64,000 nucleotides of DNA from Flavobacterium sp. WV_118_3 (GCF_039778605.1 NZ_CP156060.1:1054001-1118000), one strand, 5' to 3'; shown: positions 43,834 through 55,900, counted from the stretch's first letter. Translations and numbers: made by a program. Notes: generated by a model not told the origin, from the sequence alone.

Positions 43834-46800
43834 ATGAAGAAGCTATTACTAGTATTATTAACTTTCGTATTATACGGCTCGTTACAGGCGCAGAATCAAC
43901 CCAACGATTGTGTCAATGCGATCAATGTTTGCGGAAATGGTACATTCAGTTCAAACGCTAGTGGCATTGGGGCTATCCAGGAAGTCTCCGGATGTGGCGG
44001 TGCCGAACATAATTCGATTTGGTTAAAAATTAATGTGATTCAATCCGGAACGTTAGGGTTTAATATCATTCCGCATGATTCGAATATTACGGTTGACTAC
44101 GATTTTTGGGTGTACGGTCCTAACAGAACCTGTTCCAATTTAGGAAGCCCGATTCGTTGTGCCACTACAAATCCGCTATTGGCCGGACAATTGAATAATC
44201 ATACCGGAATGAATGGTAGTACAACCTTAACACAAACCGGTCCCGGTGCCAATGGGAACAGTTATGTGAGATGGTTAACCGTCACGGCAGGTCAGTCGTA
44301 TTATATCGCGATTGACAGACCGGTTGGAGACGGTGGATTTGATCTGGAATGGATCGGAACTGCAACAGATAACGGTGGTGCTTTTGCTCCGCCGCCGACT
44401 GCGAATCCGGTTCCGGATTATAAAACGTGTAGTAACACACCGAATATCGGACTATTTGACCTGAATTCAATCAGAAGTCAGATCAATGCCGATCTGACCA
44501 ATAATACAGTGTCCTTTTATGGTACATTGGCTAATGCTAATGATGGAATAGCACCGCTACCGGGCATTATAGCCAATACCACCAATCCGCAAACGATATA
44601 TGCCACAGTAAAGAATAACACTACCGGATGTTATACTATTACACAGTTTAACCTCATGGTATATCCCGTACCAACGGCTTCGCTAACGGTGCCGGCTTCG
44701 GTAATCTGTTCCGGTGATGCCGCAGCAATTACGTTTACCGGAACACCGGATGCTACGGTAGAATACAATGTAAACGGAGGTCCAACACAGACCGGTCTTT
44801 TGAATGCATCCGGAACGCTTACGGTTACCCATAACCTGACAGCTGCAACTACTTATACGTTAACATCGGTAAAAGTACTGGATAACAATGGTGTGATGCT
44901 TTGCTCGCAACCCTTTAATACTTCAGTAACCATAACGGTTAATCCGTTACCAACGGCATCGATATCCGGAACAACTACAATTTGCTCCGGTGATACGGCT
45001 CCGGTTACTTTTACCGGAACGCCAAACAGTACGGTTACGTATACTTTTAATAACGGAACGAACCAACAGCTACTACTGGATGCATCCGGAACCGCAACTG
45101 TTTTAGCGGGAACGGCAGGTATTTACGAATTAGTTCGGGTAACAACTTCCGGATTACCGGCTTGTTCACAAGATCTTACCGGTTCTGTTACGATTACGGC
45201 TAACCCGTTACCAACGGCAAGTATTACAGGAACGACCTCAACTTGTTCAAACACAACAGGAATTTTAACGATAAATGGTACGCCAAATGCAACAGTAACT
45301 TATTCGGCTAACGGGCAACCGGATGAAACAATTACGCTCGATGCTGTCGGAACCGCAACGATCACGACTCCGGTTTTAACCGCTTCCGTAACCTATACTT
45401 TAATCCGTGTAACTTCGGCAGATACACCGGCTTGTAATCAACCTTTGGCAACCAGTCATACAATAACGGTAATTACGGCTCCGGTTATTACAACGCCTAC
45501 ACCTTTTCAGATGTGTGATGCGGGCAATGGTTTAGCGGTTTTTGATTTAACAACTAAAATCAATGAAATCACAGGCGGGAATACAGGGTTAACGGTGACC
45601 TTTCATGAGTCGCAGGTAGAAGCCAATTCCGGAAGTAATCCAAAAGGCCCTTTATATACAAATAACACTCCGAATACGCAGACATTATATATTCGGGTTG
45701 TCGATTCTGCAAACAATCAATGCCCGTCATTTACCACATTAATATTGAATGTAACTCCTGTACCGCAGATTAATCCGAATGTTACTCCTTTTATAGTATG
45801 TGAAACAAGTATTCCGGGCGACGGAATGGAATTATTTGATTTGACGGTTAAAGATGCACAATTACTCAACGGACAAACCGGCGTAACAGTACGTTATTTT
45901 GAAAGTGAATCAAATGCCCTTTCCGGTTCAAGTCCGATTATCCCGGTTACGGCTTATCCGAATATGAGTAATCCGGAAACAATCTGGTATCAATTGAGTA
46001 ATGCTACGGGTTGTAAAACAATAGGATCATTTCAATTGATTGTAAATCCGAAACCGGTAATTGTTCCGTTAAACCCAATGAATGCCTGTAGCAACGGTTC
46101 GAACACTACAGCTGAATTTAACCTGTCACTAAATAATGCTTTAGTTACCGGTGGCGTAACGGGAATGGAGGTAACCTATCATCTAACGCAAACTGATGCC
46201 GATTCAGGATTAAGTCCGTTGCCTGTGTTATATACTTCCGGACCGGCAACGATTTATGTGCGTGTTAAAAATCCGGCTACAGGATGTTATGCAACAACTA
46301 CGTTGGATTTAAATATTACACAGGGACCGGTTGCCATTATGCCACAACCGATGCGATATTGCGATCCGAGTGATGATGGTGTCGGAACCTTTGATCTTCA
46401 TGCTGCAATACCGGAAATTACAGGAGGAACCTTACCTCCCGGTGTAACGGTTACGTTCCATGAAACACCGGAAGATGCTCAATTGGGATTAAACGCGTTG
46501 TCAAGTCCTTATAGTAATATTCAGCCCTGGGGACAGACAATTTACGTCAGAGTACGATATGCGCTAACGGATTGTGCTACTATTGTAATGTTACAACTAA
46601 TTGTTGATCGAACGCCGAGAGCGACAGCACCAACACCTTTGATGGTTTGTGATGATGCCGTAGCCGATGGTATTACCGTATTTGATCTTAGTGTGAAGAA
46701 TAATGAGATCTTGGGAACTTTAAATGCAGTTGATCATACTATTAGTTATTATGAAAGTTTGACAAATGCACAAACGGTAACCAGTCCAATAGGGAACTTA

Positions 46801-49737
46801 TTTAATTATACCAATTTATCCAATCCACAAATTATTTTTGTAAGAATTGAAAATAATGTAACCGGATGTTTTGCTATTGAGGAGTTACAATTAATCGTAA
46901 ACCCACTACCAACGGTACCGAACCCGGTACCGGCATACACTTTATGTGATTACACGGGTCAGTCGTTATACGAGCAATTCGATCTATCGACCAAGATTCC
47001 GGAAATCATCGGAACAACAACCGGCTTGGAAGTTAAGTTTTATAAAACACAGGTTTTAGCCAATGCCGGAACAGCCGGAACGGAATTACCAACATTATAT
47101 ACCAACGAAGTAGCCACAGTACAAACTATTTTTGTACGTGTGACCAATAGTACAACAGGTTGTTACACGGTAACGGCAATGGACCTACGGGTAGAGCCAC
47201 TACCGGTATTGGTAATGCCAACCGCTCCGGTAACCACATGTGACGGAACGAACAACGATGGAATTGGTGATTTTGATTTAACGACTTTAATTCCGGGTAT
47301 GTTAAGTGGCGAAGCTAATGTGGTATTAAGCTTCCACGAGACACAGCAAAATGCACAAAACGGCTTGTTCCCAATCACGGTTCAACCGTACCAAAACATC
47401 AATCCTTGGACACAAACCCTATGGGTATTGGCAACCAATACGGTAACAGGATGTAAGAGCGTTTACTCGTTCAACTTACTGGTAGAACCGGCACCAATCA
47501 TGCCAACGTTATTGGATCTTGCCGAGTGTGATACGGATTCGAATCCGCATGACAACCAGACGATGTTTGATTTAACAGTACACACTGCGACAATCCTTGC
47601 GGCTCAACCAGGAGCGGCATCGGATTATGAAGTGAACTACTATATTTCACAAACCAATGCTCAGAATGGTTCACCATTTATCGTATCCAACGGGAACTTT
47701 ATCGGAACCAACGGACAAACGATCTGGGTACGTGTTACGCATAAAGCAACGGGATGTTTCACCATCGGAAGCTTTAAACTGATTGTAAACAGTCCGCTGC
47801 AATTAACCCAGCCGGACGAGATTACCCTTTGTGATGATGCTTTACCAAACGATCAGCATCAGATCTTTGACCTAACGATTCGCGAGGCGCAAATCACCGG
47901 AGGAGCCACAGGATATACTTTCAACTACTACAGCAGTACGGCTTTACCACCGAACCCGGCTACGTTGATCACCGATCCAACCGCGTTCCACAATACGGCT
48001 ACAGTACAGACGTTATTAGTAGGAGTAGTAAGCGGAGCAGGCTGTAGCAGTTATGTAACCTTAACCATCCGTGTTACGCCACTACCGGAACCGAAATTCG
48101 ACCCGGCACCACTTGTAACCTGTGATGATGATTACCCTGGAGACGGAATCACGTTCTTTGATGTAACGCAAAATGCGAGCTACATCTTAAATAACGCGAA
48201 CTACGTATTAACGTATCACCCAACTCAGGCGGATGCTTTAGCGGGAATCAACGCGATTGCTACGCCAACCAACTGGCAAAATATGGATGCTAACGGAAAC
48301 GCTTTAACCAGCGTATGGGTACGTGTAACAACTGCACCGGCTAACAACCGTGACCGTTGTTCGTTAGTAGTAGAACAACCATTAATCGTAAACCCACGAC
48401 CAGCGGCTGGTCCTGTAACGGATTACCATATGTGTCAGATTCCATTCACAGGAAGTGGTGTATTTGATTTAAGTACGAAAACCCCTGAAGCTTTAGCCGG
48501 ACAAGGTCCAGCAGGTTACACGGTGAGCTACCATGCTAACCAGGCAGATGCGGATACCGGAGCAAATCCACTGGCAACCAGTCACCCAAGTACCGTGAAC
48601 GGAGAGACGATCTATGTACGTGTGGTAAACACCGCAACAGGATGTTACAATACGACCAGCTTCCAATTATTTGTAGAGCGAGGATCGGAAGCTACCGATG
48701 TAGCGGATATCGACAGATGTGATGATCTGAATGATCAAACGGAAACGTTTAACTTGAATGATTTAGACGCTACGATCTTAGGGCCTGTACAGGCAGCGGA
48801 TCCGAACTTTAGCGTAAGCTACTATGCTTCGGATGCTGATTTAGCCAACGGAACACCAATTGGAACACCGGGAGCTTATACGATCACGGATTACCTGACG
48901 CACGAAATCATTGCGGTAGTTAAAAATACGTATAGTGCTTACGGATGTCCTGCTGAAATCCGATTCAATATCACGGTACACCGTTTACCGGAGCCAACAC
49001 CAAACGCAGGATTTGTGTGTATTGATCAAGAAACTGGAACAGTACTAAGTACGCATATCATCAACAGTGGATTGGATGCTACAACGCATACGTTCCAATG
49101 GTATGAGAATGATGCAGCCGGAGTACCACAACCAATTGCAGGCGCAACAGGAGCGACGTATGAAGTAAATCACCCGGGAACGTTCTCTGTAATTGCAACC
49201 AGTATTGCAACAGGATGTCCTTCATTACCGGCATCAGTTGTGATCACACAATCGGAACCGGCAGAAGTAACGGCTTATGTATCGAATGCCTTTACGGATA
49301 ACCAATCGATCACAGTAGAAGCGATTGGAATCGGGGAGTATGTATACCAGTTAGACGAAGGCGATATCCAGACAAGCCCTGTATTTACTAATGTAAGCTC
49401 TGGATCGCATACCGTAACGGTATACGATAACAAAGGTTGTGCTACGGTAACCATCCCTGTAACAGCGATCAACTATCCGCATTACTTTACACCAAACGGA
49501 GACGGTTACCACGATTTCTGGAATATTGGTGATTTAGAAAACGATGCAAACGCAAAAATTTATATATTTGACCGATACGGAAAACTATTGAAACAGATCA
49601 AACCATCGCGCTCAACCGGATGGGACGGAACGATGAACGGTCAACAGCTGCCATCGACGGATTACTGGTTCACAGTGACCTATACGGAGAATGGAGATAT
49701 TAAAGAGTTTAAAGCGCATTTCTCGTTAAAACGATAA
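43834..49737 (+). CDS. giant T9SS type-B adhesin with 13 Cys-Asp repeats
   Basis: This 1967-aa secreted protein starts with a signal peptide (LLLVLLTFVLYGSLQAQ) and an N-terminal domain seen in such adhesins (DCVNAINVCGNGTF). One repeat of about 90 aa is followed by three 88-aa modules shared with adhesin 1 (about residues 278-548), then twelve more ~90-aa repeats. Each such repeat runs: cysteine, often CD, then FDL, a Val-Thr-Tyr/Phe strand, QTIYVRV and TGC. The tail (YFTPNGDGYHDFWN, then KIYIFDRYGKLLK) is the type B sorting domain. Codon choice changes along the gene: Asn AAT dominates early and AAC late, from about 46.9 kb on. Repeats suggest adhesion or a stalk. Confidence 0.9.
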   Translation: MKKLLLVLLTFVLYGSLQAQNQPNDCVNAINVCGNGTFSSNASGIGAIQEVSGCGGAEHNSIWLKINVIQSGTLGFNIIPHDSNITVDYDFWVYGPNRTCSNLGSPIRCATTNPLLAGQLNNHTGMNGSTTLTQTGPGANGNSYVRWLTVTAGQSYYIAIDRPVGDGGFDLEWIGTATDNGGAFAPPPTANPVPDYKTCSNTPNIGLFDLNSIRSQINADLTNNTVSFYGTLANANDGIAPLPGIIANTTNPQTIYATVKNNTTGCYTITQFNLMVYPVPTASLTVPASVICSGDAAAITFTGTPDATVEYNVNGGPTQTGLLNASGTLTVTHNLTAATTYTLTSVKVLDNNGVMLCSQPFNTSVTITVNPLPTASISGTTTICSGDTAPVTFTGTPNSTVTYTFNNGTNQQLLLDASGTATVLAGTAGIYELVRVTTSGLPACSQDLTGSVTITANPLPTASITGTTSTCSNTTGILTINGTPNATVTYSANGQPDETITLDAVGTATITTPVLTASVTYTLIRVTSADTPACNQPLATSHTITVITAPVITTPTPFQMCDAGNGLAVFDLTTKINEITGGNTGLTVTFHESQVEANSGSNPKGPLYTNNTPNTQTLYIRVVDSANNQCPSFTTLILNVTPVPQINPNVTPFIVCETSIPGDGMELFDLTVKDAQLLNGQTGVTVRYFESESNALSGSSPIIPVTAYPNMSNPETIWYQLSNATGCKTIGSFQLIVNPKPVIVPLNPMNACSNGSNTTAEFNLSLNNALVTGGVTGMEVTYHLTQTDADSGLSPLPVLYTSGPATIYVRVKNPATGCYATTTLDLNITQGPVAIMPQPMRYCDPSDDGVGTFDLHAAIPEITGGTLPPGVTVTFHETPEDAQLGLNALSSPYSNIQPWGQTIYVRVRYALTDCATIVMLQLIVDRTPRATAPTPLMVCDDAVADGITVFDLSVKNNEILGTLNAVDHTISYYESLTNAQTVTSPIGNLFNYTNLSNPQIIFVRIENNVTGCFAIEELQLIVNPLPTVPNPVPAYTLCDYTGQSLYEQFDLSTKIPEIIGTTTGLEVKFYKTQVLANAGTAGTELPTLYTNEVATVQTIFVRVTNSTTGCYTVTAMDLRVEPLPVLVMPTAPVTTCDGTNNDGIGDFDLTTLIPGMLSGEANVVLSFHETQQNAQNGLFPITVQPYQNINPWTQTLWVLATNTVTGCKSVYSFNLLVEPAPIMPTLLDLAECDTDSNPHDNQTMFDLTVHTATILAAQPGAASDYEVNYYISQTNAQNGSPFIVSNGNFIGTNGQTIWVRVTHKATGCFTIGSFKLIVNSPLQLTQPDEITLCDDALPNDQHQIFDLTIREAQITGGATGYTFNYYSSTALPPNPATLITDPTAFHNTATVQTLLVGVVSGAGCSSYVTLTIRVTPLPEPKFDPAPLVTCDDDYPGDGITFFDVTQNASYILNNANYVLTYHPTQADALAGINAIATPTNWQNMDANGNALTSVWVRVTTAPANNRDRCSLVVEQPLIVNPRPAAGPVTDYHMCQIPFTGSGVFDLSTKTPEALAGQGPAGYTVSYHANQADADTGANPLATSHPSTVNGETIYVRVVNTATGCYNTTSFQLFVERGSEATDVADIDRCDDLNDQTETFNLNDLDATILGPVQAADPNFSVSYYASDADLANGTPIGTPGAYTITDYLTHEIIAVVKNTYSAYGCPAEIRFNITVHRLPEPTPNAGFVCIDQETGTVLSTHIINSGLDATTHTFQWYENDAAGVPQPIAGATGATYEVNHPGTFSVIATSIATGCPSLPASVVITQSEPAEVTAYVSNAFTDNQSITVEAIGIGEYVYQLDEGDIQTSPVFTNVSSGSHTVTVYDNKGCATVTIPVTAINYPHYFTPNGDGYHDFWNIGDLENDANAKIYIFDRYGKLLKQIKPSRSTGWDGTMNGQQLPSTDYWFTVTYTENGDIKEFKAHFSLKR
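44665..45480 (+). repeat. three modules shared with adhesin 1
   Basis: Three units of about 88-92 aa contain ICSGDAAAI or similar, GTP[DN][AS]T and a LDASGT-type strand. They match the repeats at 38935-39730 of the first adhesin in order of motifs and in many residues, pointing to duplication or exchange between the two genes. Confidence 0.8.
45480..48990 (+). repeat. twelve ~90-aa Cys-Asp/FDL repeats in adhesin 2
   Basis: Twelve consecutive units share a cysteine near the start, FDL or FNL about 12 residues later, a strand with YxSQTxAxxG-like spacing, QTIxVRV and TGCxxxxxFxLxVxP. A thirteenth copy precedes the three modules at 44400-44665. The DNA of the copies is diverged, so they are old duplications. 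Confidence 0.85.
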
Positions 49738-49743
49738 AGCGCT

Positions 49744-49774
49744 AACCAGACAGGTTTTAGAAACCTATCTGGTT
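49744..49774. terminator. hairpin after adhesin 2
   Basis: AACCAGACAGGTTT (49744-49757) pairs with AAACCTATCTGGTT (49761-49774) with one mismatch and a 3-nt loop. It is followed by a second, stronger hairpin. Confidence 0.65.
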
Positions 49775-49781
49775 AAGAAAA

Positions 49782-49816
49782 ACATAAAAAGGCTGTCATT
49801 GACAGCCTTTTTATGT
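49782..49816. terminator. strong bidirectional terminator
   Basis: ACATAAAAAGGCTGTC (49782-49797) and GACAGCCTTTTTATGT (49801-49816) form a perfect 16-bp stem with a 3-nt loop and T-runs on both strands. It separates adhesin 2 from the convergent deacetylase gene. Confidence 0.88.
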
Positions 49817-49835
49817 TATACAGCAGTAATCTTTT

Positions 49836-50627
49836 TTATTCCTTTCTAATTAGGTTACCCAAATCGGATAAGGTGTAAAACTTCATATTGTTCTGTTTTA
49901 TGTATTTACAGACAAACTCTAGTGTTTCAATTTTTATTTGATAATTATCCGTTAACTCCTTAACCGGTTTATGGCCGCACAAAATAAGTATCTTATTTTT
50001 TTCCCTGGCATAATCTAATAGTTCTAAAAGGTAAGGTATGCTAAAATGAACATGGTTATTATCGATATCAAAGGCATACATATATTTTGTATCTCTAAAA
50101 TAACAGCCTTCTTTTTCCGGAACATCGCCACAAAATGCCCTTCCTCTGATAATATTAAATTTTGGAGCCAAAGCCTCATCGAGTTCCTTAGATCTTTCAC
50201 CGTAGGGATAGGCAAATGAGGTTACGTTTAAAGACAACCTTTTCATCGAAGCGAGCATGGGGTCTATCTCTGCTTTTATATAATTGTCGATTCCGTTTGC
50301 CGCCACATACTTTACTGCATTAAAATGATGATAGCCATGTCCGGCTATTTCGTGTCCGTTTTTCTGCATCTGAAGAAGTTTGCTTAATTGGGGCGCCCCT
50401 ATAGAATCAATCCTGCAAGTACAAAAAGAGGCTTTCCAGGCGTATTTTTTTAAAGTCTGATCGGCCTCAAACCATTCATCTACATAAGCGTCGTCAAAAG
50501 ATAAAACCACACCTGCTTTATAAGGTTTTGCAGATGAGGCAGGTTGAGATAATACTTTTTTATTTTCGCAGGCGGATAAAATTATCGTGATGATAATCAA
50601 GAGGAATTTGTAAATAAATGACTTCAT
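49836..50627 (-). CDS. polysaccharide deacetylase lipoprotein
   Basis: This 263-aa protein has a lipoprotein signal (lipobox SAC, C20) and a NodB-type deacetylase domain. Visible motifs are VLSFDDAYVDE (D45, D46) and HEIAGHGYHH (H97 to H101, the metal histidines), with FAYPYGERSKELD and CGHKPV further on. It would remove acetyl groups from an envelope or extracellular polysaccharide. An unusual CTCR follows the first motif. The gene runs toward the adhesin terminator and follows a PepSY-like gene by 40 nt. Confidence 0.87.
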   Translation of the reverse strand: MKSFIYKFLLIIITIILSACENKKVLSQPASSAKPYKAGVVLSFDDAYVDEWFEADQTLKKYAWKASFCTCRIDSIGAPQLSKLLQMQKNGHEIAGHGYHHFNAVKYVAANGIDNYIKAEIDPMLASMKRLSLNVTSFAYPYGERSKELDEALAPKFNIIRGRAFCGDVPEKEGCYFRDTKYMYAFDIDNNHVHFSIPYLLELLDYAREKNKILILCGHKPVKELTDNYQIKIETLEFVCKYIKQNNMKFYTLSDLGNLIRKE

Positions 50628-50667
50628 GAATACTATGGTTTACTTTTTAAATACTGCTTTAAAAGAT

Positions 50668-51219
50668 TTAATTCTTTTGTACCATTCTGATAAAATCTCC
50701 TTTATCGGTAAAAACCAAATCATAAAACAGGTTTTCTTTAACAACCCCAACTTCATACGTGATCATAGATTTTATATTCAAATCGATATCGGAATCCGAT
50801 TGTATATCCATATCGGTAACCTTAACCGCTTCGGTAACTTTCTTTACCAAATGTGCTTTTTTCAAGTAATTAGTTGCTTTTTTAGGAAGGTGGCTCAAAG
50901 CAATACTGGATTCAAATGCTTTCAGGTTACCCAGATTATCAAATACAGCCAGATCGTTTCCTTTACTGCCTCTGAATTTAGCTTCATACCTTAGTTGATC
51001 ATTATTATAGCCTCTATATTCCCTTGTCCAGGAAGCCTTAACATCAGGATATCGTTTTTCAAAAGCTGCTTTCACTTCAATAGGCAATACAATTTTATTT
51101 TCTGATTTTTCCTGTCCGAAAGATTTGGTATTAAAAGAAACAATCAGCAATAAAATAACAACTCTGAAAACTTTATTTGTATTGTTTTTTCTGCAATCTT
51201 TTTTTGATAGTCTTTCCAT
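50668..51219 (-). CDS. PepSY-like secreted protein
   Basis: This 183-aa protein has a basic N-terminus with a signal helix (about 16-35, ending SFGQ). Then comes a PepSY-like/BLIP-type repeat: VKAAFEKRYPDVKASWTREYRG and YEAKFRGSKGNDLAVFDNLGNL, with a second half-repeat ATNYLKKAHLVKKVTEAVKV and FYDLVFTDKGDFIRM. Such small periplasmic proteins are common in Bacteroidota and have no firm function. An internal methionine is not a better start. It precedes the deacetylase gene in the same direction. Confidence 0.72.
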   Translation of the reverse strand: MERLSKKDCRKNNTNKVFRVVILLLIVSFNTKSFGQEKSENKIVLPIEVKAAFEKRYPDVKASWTREYRGYNNDQLRYEAKFRGSKGNDLAVFDNLGNLKAFESSIALSHLPKKATNYLKKAHLVKKVTEAVKVTDMDIQSDSDIDLNIKSMITYEVGVVKENLFYDLVFTDKGDFIRMVQKN

Positions 51220-51393
51220 GATACAATTATGGTTGAAATGGTATAGTAATTCTTAAAATTAAGAAATAAATATACTGATCGCAAATGAAGAATAAATGAA
51301 GATTCCTTTAGGGCATAAAGATGTTTTTTTAATTCTTCTCTGTCACTTTTGTATTTTGTTTAAAATATAAGCCTAACATATTTTTAAAAAAAG

Positions 51394-51423
51394 AGGGGTT
51401 GTCTCAAAAATGAGACAACCCCT
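51394..51423 (-). terminator. intrinsic terminator of icd
   Basis: AGGGGTTGTCTCA (51394-51406) and TGAGACAACCCCT (51411-51423) form a perfect 13-bp stem with a 4-nt loop. On the reverse strand CTTTTTTT follows, so it stops the icd transcript. Confidence 0.87.
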
Positions 51424-51450
51424 TTATCATGATATATAATCAAGTAAAGA

Positions 51451-53685
<2,235 letters not shown>

Positions 53686-53736
53686 TTAAATCGTATCGAA
53701 ATAATGTTAGTAGTGTCGGGCTTTTAAAAAGCGTAG

Positions 53737-53744
53737 CAAAGATA
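53737..53744 (-). promoter_or_regulatory. -7 element of icd
   Basis: The reverse strand reads TATCTTTG, an exact TAnnTTTG match about 63 nt before the icd ATG at 53673. The -33 element is unclear. Confidence 0.45.
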
Positions 53745-53864
53745 CGAAAATCAATAGAAAATGCAGTTGTAATAAGCGGGTTAACTGTGGATTTAGGATT
53801 TTATTAATTTGACGTTTAAAAAATGCTAAAATGATAATTTTGAGGGTTGAATTTTAGCAAAAAA

Positions 53865-53887
53865 AAGTCCCGACATGGCCGGGACTT
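53865..53887 (-). terminator. intrinsic terminator of rplS
   Basis: AAGTCCCG (53865-53872) pairs with CGGGACTT (53880-53887) around a 7-nt loop, with TTTTTTGC following on the reverse strand, 25 nt after the rplS stop. Confidence 0.85.
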
Positions 53888-53911
53888 GTTCTATAAAACA
53901 TTGAAATAGAA

Positions 53912-54265
53912 TTATCTTCTTCTTTTTTCTTTGATTTTTGCTTTTTTACCAGTAAGTTCTCTGAAGTAGAAGATACGAGCTCTACGAACTTTACCTCTTT
54001 GATTCACTTCAATTTTTTGTAAAGCAGGCATGTTTACAGGGAAGATACGCTCAACTCCTACAGATCCTGACATTTTACGGATAGTGAAAGTTTCAGTTAC
54101 ACCAGCACCTCTTTTTTGGATAACAACTCCTTTGAAGAACTGTGTTCTTGTTTTTTCACCCTCTTTAATTTCGTAATAAACAGTGATAGTATCACCAGCT
54201 CCAAATTCAGGGAAATCTTTTTTCGCTACGAATTCGTCTTGAACAAATTTTAATAAATTTGACAT
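53912..54265 (-). CDS. rplS: 50S ribosomal protein L19
   Basis: This 117-aa basic protein matches bacterial L19, which sits at the 30S-50S interface. Motifs: FGAGDTITVYYEIKEG, FFKGVVIQKRGAG, FTIRKMSG, VGVERIFP and the basic tail RARIFYFRELTGKKAKIKEKRR (split here only for reference). It follows trmD in the conserved Flavobacteriia order but has a full promoter of its own and a ~70-nt leader. Confidence 0.97.
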   Translation of the reverse strand: MSNLLKFVQDEFVAKKDFPEFGAGDTITVYYEIKEGEKTRTQFFKGVVIQKRGAGVTETFTIRKMSGSVGVERIFPVNMPALQKIEVNQRGKVRRARIFYFRELTGKKAKIKEKRRR

Positions 54266-54335
54266 GATTGTTAATGTTAATTGTTTTGAATCAGAGCAAC
54301 ATTCACGGGTATCGTCAGAGGTTGGTCCAAATATG
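54266..54335 (-). promoter_or_regulatory. rplS 5' leader, candidate L19 autoregulatory RNA
   Basis: The leader between the promoter and the rplS ATG is about 70 nt. It can fold with CCAAC pairing with GTTG and an inner ACG/CGT pair. A ribosomal-protein leader class upstream of L19 genes in Flavobacteria is known to me; whether this is a member needs a covariance-model search. Confidence 0.4.
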
Positions 54336-54339
54336 GGCG

Positions 54340-54369
54340 CAAAGATAGTGAATTTACATTATGTTGCAA
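54340..54369 (-). promoter_or_regulatory. rplS promoter
   Basis: On the reverse strand TTG (54369-54367), a 19-nt gap and TATCTTTG (54347-54340) form a complete Bacteroidota promoter, so rplS can be transcribed without trmD. Confidence 0.65.
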
Positions 54370-54432
54370 GTGTTTTTGTAGTAAAAAACAATAAAAAACA
54401 AAAATTGAATTGTAATACTATCCGTCTGATTA

Positions 54433-55110
54433 TTAGTCTTCCAGCAAATCCGGACGACGGGTTTTGGTATGTTCATAGGCTTTTTGTTCCCGCCATTTTT
54501 CAATTTCAGGGAAATTTCCGCTCAATAAGATATCCGGAACCTTCCATCCTTTGTATTCCGCCGGACGGGTATAAATAGGAGGCGATAATAAATTATCCTG
54601 AAAACTGTCGGTTAGTGCCGAAGTTTCATTACTCAATACGCCTGGAATTAATCGGATGATACTGTCGGCCAAAACAGCCGCACCAAGTTCACCACCGGAT
54701 AAAACATAATCGCCAATGGAAATTTCTTTTGTGATAAACTGATCGCGCACGCGTTGATCCACTCCTTTATAATGCCCGCATAAAATGATGATGTTTTTTA
54801 ATAACGACATCGAATTGGCCATTTTCTGGTTTAATGTCGCACCATCCGGAGTCATATAAATAATCTCGTCGTAGTCGCGTTCGCTTTTTAATTTTGAAAT
54901 ACAGGCATCGATTGGCTCAATACTCATCACCATTCCGGCACCGCCGCCAAACTGATAGTCGTCTACGTTTTTGTGTTTGTTGGTGCTATAATCGCGTAGA
55001 TTGTGAAAATGAACTTCTACCAGACCTTTACTGATCGCTCTTTTTAAAATAGAAGCTTCAAACGGGCTTTTGATTAACTCGGGTAAAACGGTGATAATAT
55101 CAATGCGCAT
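54433..55110 (-). CDS. trmD: tRNA (guanine-37-N1)-methyltransferase TrmD
   Basis: This 225-aa SPOUT-class enzyme methylates G37 of tRNAs and prevents +1 frameshifting. I start it at ATG 55110 ([13 protein letters not shown]), because the longer frame adds 13 hydrophobic residues outside the family. Motifs: [26 protein letters not shown] and the knot region [15 protein letters not shown]. It precedes rplS by 167 nt. A TATTTTTG element (55133-55126, reverse strand) lies 15 nt upstream. Confidence 0.96.
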   Translation of the reverse strand: MRIDIITVLPELIKSPFEASILKRAISKGLVEVHFHNLRDYSTNKHKNVDDYQFGGGAGMVMSIEPIDACISKLKSERDYDEIIYMTPDGATLNQKMANSMSLLKNIIILCGHYKGVDQRVRDQFITKEISIGDYVLSGGELGAAVLADSIIRLIPGVLSNETSALTDSFQDNLLSPPIYTRPAEYKGWKVPDILLSGNFPEIEKWREQKAYEHTKTRRPDLLED

Positions 55111-55125
55111 ATTCAAAAATTTTCG

Positions 55126-55133
55126 CAAAAATA
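55126..55133 (-). promoter_or_regulatory. -7 element of trmD
   Basis: The reverse strand reads TATTTTTG, an exact TAnnTTTG match 15 nt before the TrmD ATG at 55110. It supports the shorter start. Confidence 0.45.
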
Positions 55134-55154
55134 GTCTAAAAAATAACAATGGGA

Positions 55155-55889
55155 TTATTTCCCGGCTTTTTTAAGAATAAAGGCCTTTTGGGTAATTCGT
55201 TGTCCGCCTTTGCTATCCGGTATCGGATCGGAAACACGATACAATTCGAGTGTTTGTTGCAAACCATTTTGCCAGCCGAATAAATCCGTATGACCGTCCG
55301 GACGACTTAAATAAATACTATTAATCGTGTCGGTGATCATTTGCATACAATCACCGGAATAACAGAGGTTATAGCGATTGTAATCCGGAAGTCCGGTAAT
55401 TGTAAAAGCCGAAAAAGTAACAGGGGTGTTTTTTAACCTTTCCGGATATAGTAGTTCGTAACTACCGTCAATTACTTTTTTTGCCAGTGCCGACTCAAAT
55501 GGTATTTTCGATTTTGTAAAAACCGAAGGAGTAGAGGCGGTGGTGTATTCGGTATCGTGTAACGTAAAAGTGGAATCGGAAGTCGCTTCGAGAATCAGCT
55601 CTTTTAAATGACCATTATGTTGATAGGCTTCCTTTAAAATATAGCGATTTCCTTTTTGGGTGTAAGCCAGTTTCCCGGTTTCAAATCCGTTTGTAAATAC
55701 AATACTGTCTTTTTCAAACGTTATTTCGGTACCATAAAAAGGAATATTCTGTAATAATTTTGTTTTAGATTGCTCTAAATAGGATGTATTAATAAACCTC
55801 CCCGATAGTTTATAGTCCGATTCACTTTTTGAACAGGAAAAAAGTGTCATACAACTAACTGCCAGAAGAATTCTATTCAGAGCAATCAT
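55155..55889 (-). CDS. hypothetical lipoprotein
   Basis: This 244-aa protein has a lipoprotein signal (lipobox LFSC, C19) and a beta-rich mature part with paired strands ([22 protein letters not shown], then [10 protein letters not shown] and [18 protein letters not shown]). I do not recognise a named family. It lies 11 nt downstream of the DUF1569 gene in a minus-strand run with a methyltransferase. No function is proposed. Confidence 0.7.
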   Translation of the reverse strand: MIALNRILLAVSCMTLFSCSKSESDYKLSGRFINTSYLEQSKTKLLQNIPFYGTEITFEKDSIVFTNGFETGKLAYTQKGNRYILKEAYQHNGHLKELILEATSDSTFTLHDTEYTTASTPSVFTKSKIPFESALAKKVIDGSYELLYPERLKNTPVTFSAFTITGLPDYNRYNLCYSGDCMQMITDTINSIYLSRPDGHTDLFGWQNGLQQTLELYRVSDPIPDSKGGQRITQKAFILKKAGK

Positions 55890-55900
55890 AATCAGTTCGG

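Noticed and set aside
32917..49737. The adhesin island as a recently acquired genomic island
   Set aside because: No integrase, tRNA, IS element or flanking repeat is seen; such blocks are a normal part of Flavobacterium chromosomes.
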